Below, piece after piece: positions 59,257 to 64,000 of a stretch of DNA of 64,000 nt; position 1 is the stretch's first letter, and every line of letters starts with the position of its first letter. Made by a program: the position numbers and the translations under genes. The DNA comes from an uncultured candidatus Porisulfidus sp. Its GTDB lineage: Bacteria; Pseudomonadota; Gammaproteobacteria; Poriferisulfidales; Poriferisulfidaceae. The stretch lies in contig OY288106.1 in the NCBI GenBank assembly GCA_958431155.1, positions 443,937-507,936 on the forward strand, given 5' to 3'. The notes under the pieces are model-generated. The model worked only from the letters and a program-made list of their open reading frames with translations. It had not been told where the DNA came from and ran no database searches.

Positions 59257-59402
59257 GCGTACTCCGCCACTGCCTGGGGCGCCGGAGAGCCGGTGCTACA
59301 CTCTCTGCACTGAGTTTTCATGCCCTCCGAGAACGGATTTGACGAGGGGTTTCCCAAGCAAATTGCGGGCTGGAATTTAAGGCTGCCTGACCTGAATGAA
59401 TC

Positions 59403-59684
59403 ATGATTATGGATGATTTTCAATTGATTATCCTGATCGTCACGGTCATCGGCAGCATGCTGGCGCACGGCAAGATCGTCCTGGGGCGCATTTCGGCATT
59501 GGAAGGCCGCATGTTGGCTTTGGAGAACCGCATGTCAGCGCTGGAGAACCGCATGTCAGCGCTGGAGAACCGCGTGTCGGCTCTGGAAATCCGAGTGTCC
59601 CATCTGGATGGGATGTTCGAAGGATTCCGTGCTGCCGGGCTGGTTCCATCCGGAACCGTGAAGGAGCCGACTGGCACGGCTTGA
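59403..59684 (+). CDS. Small membrane-anchored coiled-coil protein
   Basis: This 93-residue protein of unknown function has one N-terminal membrane helix (FQLIILIVTVIGSMLA). A perfect run of five heptads follows (SALEGRM, LALENRM, SALENRM, SALENRV, SALEIRV), which predicts a parallel coiled coil. A short tail ends it. Coding composition and heptad regularity suggest a real gene, but no Shine-Dalgarno is visible. The start may be Met1 or Met3. Confidence 0.6.
   Translation: MIMDDFQLIILIVTVIGSMLAHGKIVLGRISALEGRMLALENRMSALENRMSALENRVSALEIRVSHLDGMFEGFRAAGLVPSGTVKEPTGTA
59493..59597 (+). repeat. Five tandem 21-bp units encoding heptads
   Basis: The units share the pattern TCAGCGCTGGAGAACCGCATG, and the third and fourth differ at one base. 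Gain or loss of a unit would lengthen or shorten the coiled coil without a frameshift. Confidence 0.85.
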
Positions 59685-59798
59685 AGTATCCGGCAGAAGC
59701 GTTCCGGGTTCCGCTGCGACACGAATGCCTGTGTTAGAATTCGCGCGGCCCGTGGATTGACGCGGGCCAGCCGTACGATCTGAACTGGCACGATACCG

Positions 59799-60452
59799 AT
59801 GCGCATTATTCTGTTGGGCGGGCCCGGCGCTGGTAAGGGCACCCAGTCCAGTTACATCTGCGAGCGCTACGGCATTCCACAGATTTCGACGGGCGACATG
59901 CTGCGCAAGGCGGTGGCCGACGGCACGCCACTGGGCAAGGAAGCCGAGCAGATCATGAGCCAAGGCGCCTTGGTGCCGGATGAGTTGATTCTAGGCCTGG
60001 TCGAACAGCGGATCGCCGAGCCTGATTGCGGCGACGGGTTCTTGCTGGACGGATTTCCCCGGACGTTGGCGCAGGCGGAAGCCTTGCGTGACTACGAGAT
60101 CGAGATCGACCACGTGGTGGAGATCCGGGTGAGCGACGAAGAGATCATCCGCCGCATGAGCGGGCGGAGGGTTCATCCGGCCTCCGGGCGCGTCTACCAC
60201 ATCGAGAACAATCCGCCCCGGAAAGATGGACTGGATGACGAGACGGGAGAACCGTTGATCCAACGCGACGACGATCGCCAGGAAGTGGTTCGCCAGCGCC
60301 TCACGGTCTATCATGACCAGACCGAACCGTTGATCGACTACTATTCTAGTTGGGCGGAATCCGGTGGAGAAGGAGCACCGCGGTATCACGTGGTCGATGG
60401 GGTCGGAACGATCGAAGACATCCGGGACCAGGCGTTTTCCGCGCTGGACTGA
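59799..60452 (+). CDS. adk: Adenylate kinase
   Basis: This 217-residue enzyme catalyses ATP + AMP to 2 ADP. It has the P-loop [46 protein letters not shown] and a long LID ([19 protein letters not shown]) without zinc cysteines. An extended -10 (TGTTAGAAT, 59732-59740) is upstream. A cytochrome gene follows after 49 bp. Confidence 0.98.
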   Translation: MRIILLGGPGAGKGTQSSYICERYGIPQISTGDMLRKAVADGTPLGKEAEQIMSQGALVPDELILGLVEQRIAEPDCGDGFLLDGFPRTLAQAEALRDYEIEIDHVVEIRVSDEEIIRRMSGRRVHPASGRVYHIENNPPRKDGLDDETGEPLIQRDDDRQEVVRQRLTVYHDQTEPLIDYYSSWAESGGEGAPRYHVVDGVGTIEDIRDQAFSALD

Positions 60453-60501
60453 GTATCATGGCCCCGGTTTGGAATAACAGGATTAAGGAGCACTGAACGT
60501 C

Positions 60502-60975
60502 ATGGCAACGCCGACTTTCTTCATGGGCCTCCTCGGAGTACTGGTCGCGATGACGCTGGTACTGTTCATCATCGCGCAGAACATCGTGGAGCCGGACCTG
60601 AAGCTGGGCGACCCCGAAGTGGCCGAAGCGATCCACCAGCGGATTGCGCCGATCGGACGGCTCAATACCGGGGACGCCCCGGTCGCCACCGCTTCCGTGG
60701 CGCTCATCTCGGATGCCCAGGCAGCGCCGGATTTCGGGTCGGGCGAGGCGGTCTACAACGCCGTCTGCCAGGCTTGCCACACTACCGGCGTTCTGAACTC
60801 GCCGAAATTGGGTGACCCCGCAGGCTGGGGGACGCGCTTGTCGAAAGGAAAAGAAGCCCTGTACCTGAGCGTGCTCAACGGCCTCAACCTGATGCCGCCC
60901 AAGGGCGGGCGTCCCGATTTGTCGGACGAGCAGGTCCAGATGGCCGTCGACTATATGTTGGAAAGTCTCAACTGA
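60502..60975 (+). CDS. Membrane-anchored monohaem cytochrome c (c5-like)
   Basis: This 157-residue protein has an N-terminal membrane helix (GLLGVLVAMTLVLFIIAQNIV), a linker, and one class I haem domain with CQACH and the Met ligand in NLMPPKGGRPDLSD. It probably shuttles electrons in the periplasm. AAGGAG lies 10 nt upstream of the ATG. Its end overlaps the convergent ubiK by 8 bp. Confidence 0.88.
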   Translation: MATPTFFMGLLGVLVAMTLVLFIIAQNIVEPDLKLGDPEVAEAIHQRIAPIGRLNTGDAPVATASVALISDAQAAPDFGSGEAVYNAVCQACHTTGVLNSPKLGDPAGWGTRLSKGKEALYLSVLNGLNLMPPKGGRPDLSDEQVQMAVDYMLESLN

Positions 60976-61237
60976 CCGGGTCTTCAGGATCCTGACCGCG
61001 CTCCAGCGCATCCAGACGTTTCTGCAGTTCCCCCAGTCGCTCGCGGGTCTTGGCGAGCAGCTTGGACTGCACGTCGAATTCTTCCCGGGTCACCACGTCC
61101 AGTCGTTGCAGGAGGGCCTCGACGCAGGCCCGGACGGTTTTATGGATTTCCTCGCGGGTTGAGTGCAGGGATTCCGGGATCAACGCGTCCAGGCGCTGAG
61201 CCAGATCATCCAACTGCTTGGGGTCGAGACGGATCAT
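60968..61237 (-). CDS. ubiK: Ubiquinone biosynthesis accessory factor UbiK
   Basis: This 89-residue protein matches UbiK/YqiC: RLDPKQLDDLAQRLDALIPE, LQRLDVVTREEFDVQSKLLAKTRERLGEL, and a coiled-coil C-terminus. It helps UbiJ and the Ubi complex. ATG 61237 is preferred; the frame opens three codons earlier. A perfect minus-strand -10 TATAAT at 61255-61260 gives a leader of about 11 nt. A companion ubiquinone gene, coq7, is at the other end of the window. Confidence 0.87.
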   Translation of the reverse strand: MIRLDPKQLDDLAQRLDALIPESLHSTREEIHKTVRACVEALLQRLDVVTREEFDVQSKLLAKTRERLGELQKRLDALERGQDPEDPVS

Positions 61238-61323
61238 GAGAAGCACCTATTGGCATTATACGAGCCATCTGGGACCGATGCTGATTCTTGGCGTTGACAT
61301 ATAGCGTTTTGCTTTTAGATTCG

Positions 61324-61352
61324 TTTACATAAATAAAGCGATATGCTATATT
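61324..61352 (+). promoter_or_regulatory. Promoter of the relE/xre module
   Basis: TTTACA (61324-61329), a 17-bp spacer and TATATT (61347-61352) in an AT-rich stretch face the toxin relic. GAGAGGA lies directly before the ATG at 61363. Confidence 0.6.
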
Positions 61353-61362
61353 ACTGAGAGGA

Positions 61363-61633
61363 ATGGATTCCATATACCGGCTGACCATCAGAAGGCACGC
61401 CATTAAGGTCCTACTAAAAATGCCAAGGCAGGATTTTCGGCGCGTGCGTGATGACCTTGGAGAAATTGACAGAAGAGCCAGATCGGCGAGACATTGACGT
61501 GGTACGGCTGCACGGACGCCCTGGTTTTCGCTTGCGGGTCGGTGGATGGCGCGTCATTTACGAACGGGACGATGAGGCTCGCGAGATTCGCATTCTGCGC
61601 ATTGGTCCGCGTGGCGATATCTACAGAGAATAG
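61363..61633 (+). pseudogene. RelE/HigB-type toxin gene with a one-base frameshift
   Basis: The first frame reads YRLTIRRHAIKVLLKMPRQDF and RRVRDD. From 61457 another frame continues LEKLTEEPDRRDIDVVRLHG, FRLRVGGWRVIYERDDEARE and IRILRIGPRGDIYRE, the rest of a RelE-fold toxin. Together they give a normal toxin of about 89 residues, interrupted by one extra base among 61453-61456. It may be inactivated, a sequencing error, or (less likely) use frameshifting. Confidence 0.85.
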
Positions 61634-61642
61634 GAGGACGAC

Positions 61643-62014
61643 ATGGCCAAGCCGCAAGTGATTCTAGACGATGGGGGAAATCCCGCCTTCGCCATCATTC
61701 CTTGGGAGGAGTACCGGCGGTGGAGTGAGGAGAATGCCGAGGCGGAGCTGAGTGACGAAGAACTCTACGATCAGGCGATGGCTGTAGGGGAAGAATTTTT
61801 TCCCATTGAGGTGGCCGACCGCTTGTTGGCTGGGGAGAATGCTGTCAAGGTCTACCGTAGCTACCGTGGAATGACTCAGAGAAATTTGGCGGAGGCTGCG
61901 GGCATCAATGCCGTTTATCTTTCGCAGATCGAAAGAGGCAAGCGTACCGGATCGGCCAGGACCTTGGCTGCAATTGCTGGTGCTTTGGGCATCAGCGTGG
62001 ATTCCTTGATTTGA
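61643..62014 (+). CDS. XRE-family antitoxin
   Basis: This 123-residue protein pairs with the RelE-type toxin. The N-terminal half (PQVILDDGGNPAFAIIPWEEYRR) is Phd-like and toxin-binding. The C-terminal half is an XRE helix-turn-helix (YRGMTQRNLAEAAGI, NAVYLSQIERGKRTGSARTL). AGGAGG precedes the ATG. The stop overlaps the rluC start codon. The antitoxin is intact although the toxin frame is broken. Confidence 0.88.
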   Translation: MAKPQVILDDGGNPAFAIIPWEEYRRWSEENAEAELSDEELYDQAMAVGEEFFPIEVADRLLAGENAVKVYRSYRGMTQRNLAEAAGINAVYLSQIERGKRTGSARTLAAIAGALGISVDSLI

Positions 62015-62988
62015 CGATTCCGGTGACTGTAGGCAAGGCGGTTCCGAAGCGTCATCCTGTGCAGCGGCCTGTCGCCGATGCGGAAGATGCCGGACGGCGC
62101 CTGGACAACTATTTGCTGGCGCGGGTGAAAGTGCCGCGCCAGGTCGTGTATCGGTGGATTCGCACCGGCCAGGTCCGGGTCAACCGCGGTCGGGCGAAGC
62201 CGTCCTACCGTCTGCGGGCCGACGACGAGGTGCGGATTCCTCCGCACAGTCCAGAGGGCCCGGCCCGGCCCGACTCGCCACTGCCCGATATTCCGATTCC
62301 GATACTGTACGAAGACGACGAGCTGCTGGTGGTGGACAAGCCGGCCGGGCTTGCCGTGCATGGTGGCAGCCGGATTCGTTTCGGACTGATTGACGTGCTG
62401 AGGCAGCATCGGGGAGAGGGTGAATTCCTGGAACTTGCGCATCGGCTGGATCGGGGCAGCAGCGGATGCCTCACGATCGCCCGAAACCGCAGCGCCTTGT
62501 TGAACCTACAGTCGCAGTTCCGGAAAAGGACCGTACGGAAAACCTATTGGGTGTTGGCCGCCGGACAATGGCCAGAGCATGTCCGGGAAGCCCGGCAATC
62601 AATCCGGATCAATCGGCACCATGCCCGACATCGCAAGGCGATGGTCGACGAGACCGGGAAGGAAACGTACACCCGGTTCCGGCCGCTGGAGCAGTTCGAG
62701 CAAAGCTGCCTTGTGGAAGCCTGCATCGAGACCGGGCGGACCCACCAGATCCGGGTACATGCGGCCGAGGCTGGCCACCCGGTCGTCGGAGATGACCGCT
62801 ACGGCAGCAGGCGGGTCAACGGCTGGGCTCGGGAGCAGGGATTCAGACGGTTGTTCCTGCATGCGCGATCGCTGGACTTCTCCCATCCGGTGCACGGGTC
62901 TGCGGTGACGGCGCGGGCTCCCCTGGATCCGGCCTGCAAGAAACTTCTGGCTGCATTGCGCCGAGAAACCGAGGATGATTCACTATAA
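62011..62988 (+). CDS. rluC: 23S rRNA pseudouridine synthase RluC
   Basis: This protein of about 325 residues modifies U955, U2504 and U2580-type sites of 23S rRNA. It has an S4 domain (GRRLDNYLLARVKVPRQVVYRW) and the RluA-type catalytic motif in LAHRLDRGSSGCLTIA. IETGRTHQIRVHAAEAGHPVVGD lies further on. The start is a TTG overlapping the XRE stop, or a GTG at 62023. It is normally next to rne; the TA module may have intervened. Confidence 0.92.
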   Translation: MTIPVTVGKAVPKRHPVQRPVADAEDAGRRLDNYLLARVKVPRQVVYRWIRTGQVRVNRGRAKPSYRLRADDEVRIPPHSPEGPARPDSPLPDIPIPILYEDDELLVVDKPAGLAVHGGSRIRFGLIDVLRQHRGEGEFLELAHRLDRGSSGCLTIARNRSALLNLQSQFRKRTVRKTYWVLAAGQWPEHVREARQSIRINRHHARHRKAMVDETGKETYTRFRPLEQFEQSCLVEACIETGRTHQIRVHAAEAGHPVVGDDRYGSRRVNGWAREQGFRRLFLHARSLDFSHPVHGSAVTARAPLDPACKKLLAALRRETEDDSL

Positions 62989-63009
62989 TGAGGCGGCACC
63001 ACGGGCCGG

Positions 63010-63085
63010 GCTGGCGTAGCTCAGTTGGTAGAGCAGCTGTCTTGTAAACAGCAGGTCGGGGGTTCGAATCCTCTCGCCAGCTCCA
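63010..63085 (+). tRNA. tRNA-Thr (anticodon TGT)
   Basis: A full cloverleaf: 7-bp acceptor GCTGGCG/CGCCAGC, anticodon loop CTTGTAA, T loop GGTTCGAATCC, and an encoded CCA. It is the first of four tRNAs leading to tuf. Confidence 0.97.
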
Positions 63086-63180
63086 TGCGGTTTTTCCGTC
63101 TAAACCCCGGTTTCGCGTGGCTTTTTCGGCCTAGTTGAACATTCAATTTATGATATAATCCATACTTTAGCCTAATTTTG

Positions 63181-63265
63181 GGAGGGGTACCCAAGCGGTC
63201 AACGGGGGCAGACTGTAAATCTGCTGGCTCAGCCTTCGTAGGTTCGAATCCTACCCCCTCCACCA
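63181..63265 (+). tRNA. tRNA-Tyr (anticodon GTA)
   Basis: Acceptor GGAGGGG/CCCCTCC, anticodon loop CTGTAAA, a long class II variable arm and an encoded CCA. The length of 85 nt fits tRNA-Tyr. Confidence 0.97.
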
Positions 63266-63298
63266 GGGGGCTGGAAGCCAGCGGAAACAGCAGGTTGG

Positions 63299-63372
63299 GC
63301 GGGTGTAGTTCAACGGTAGAACCTCAGCCTTCCAAGCTGATAGTGGCGGTTCGATTCCGCTCACCCGCTCCA
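63299..63372 (+). tRNA. tRNA-Gly (anticodon TCC)
   Basis: Acceptor GCGGGTG/CACCCGC, anticodon loop CTTCCAA, T loop GGTTCGATTCC and an encoded CCA. Confidence 0.97.
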
Positions 63373-63398
63373 CTGCCGCCGACGGCGGGGGGGACGCG

Positions 63399-63474
<76 letters not shown>

Positions 63475-63510
63475 GATTGAGACACAACCTAACGACCAGG
63501 GAGAAAGACG

Positions 63511-64000
<490 letters not shown>

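Overview
The window reads as the chromosome of a GC-rich gammaproteobacterium. Evidence: the complete iscRSUA-hscBA-fdx-iscX operon, hfq-hflX and hflKC-yjeT-hisZ-purA, queA-tgt and yajC-secDF, eno-ftsB-ispDF, mutL-miaA, and a Thr-Tyr-Gly-Thr tRNA cluster ahead of tuf. A Chromatiales/Ectothiorhodospiraceae-like host is a guess from gene order, the coq7-type quinone hydroxylase and base composition; no rRNA is present to settle it.

Layout. 1-3866: the 5' part of class I nrdA with an NrdR/DnaA-type control region, divergent from glcF-coq7. 3867-10821: accessory DNA. It holds an unknown helical protein with a long leader, an hvfA-hvfD-hvfB-hvfC operon (copper-binding modified peptide with DUF692/MNIO and DUF2063 partners), a relic of the 3' end of nth, and an AlkB-type alkane hydroxylase fused to a GlnE-like domain. 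The AlkB fusion gene lies exactly between the nth relic and intact nth. 10972-26354: core genes (nth, an RsxB-like ferredoxin, metG, apbC, dcd, eno, ftsB, ispD, ispF, yoaA, tsaB, mutL, miaA, hfq, hflX).

26355-40744: an insertion that splits hflX from hflK. It contains an IS30 transposase relic, a strong promoter, a run of 13 G in the leader, and one 13.2-kb gene for a 4400-residue surface protein (signal peptide, 33 tandem repeats of about 110 residues, two Calx-beta domains, C-terminal outer-membrane barrel). 40745-52053: hflKC-yjeT-hisZ-purA-queA-tgt, then about 1.4 kb of gene debris (DUF192 gene, truncated di-haem oxidoreductase, frameshifted higA, a further fragment) before yajC-secD-secF. 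52069-53604: an intact vapBC module and suhB. 53741-59256: the isc operon behind a near-consensus IscR type 1 site. 59403-64000: a coiled-coil membrane protein, adk, a cytochrome c, ubiK, a frameshifted relE with its XRE antitoxin, rluC, four tRNAs and the start of tuf.

The most unusual items are the AlkB-GlnE fusion bracketed by nth copies, the giant repeat autotransporter with its upstream poly-G run, and the hvf peptide operon with hairpins separating the peptide gene from its enzymes. The recurring pattern is conserved operons interrupted by toxin-antitoxin modules, relics and surface or redox genes. Positions were read by eye; no alignment or database search was run.
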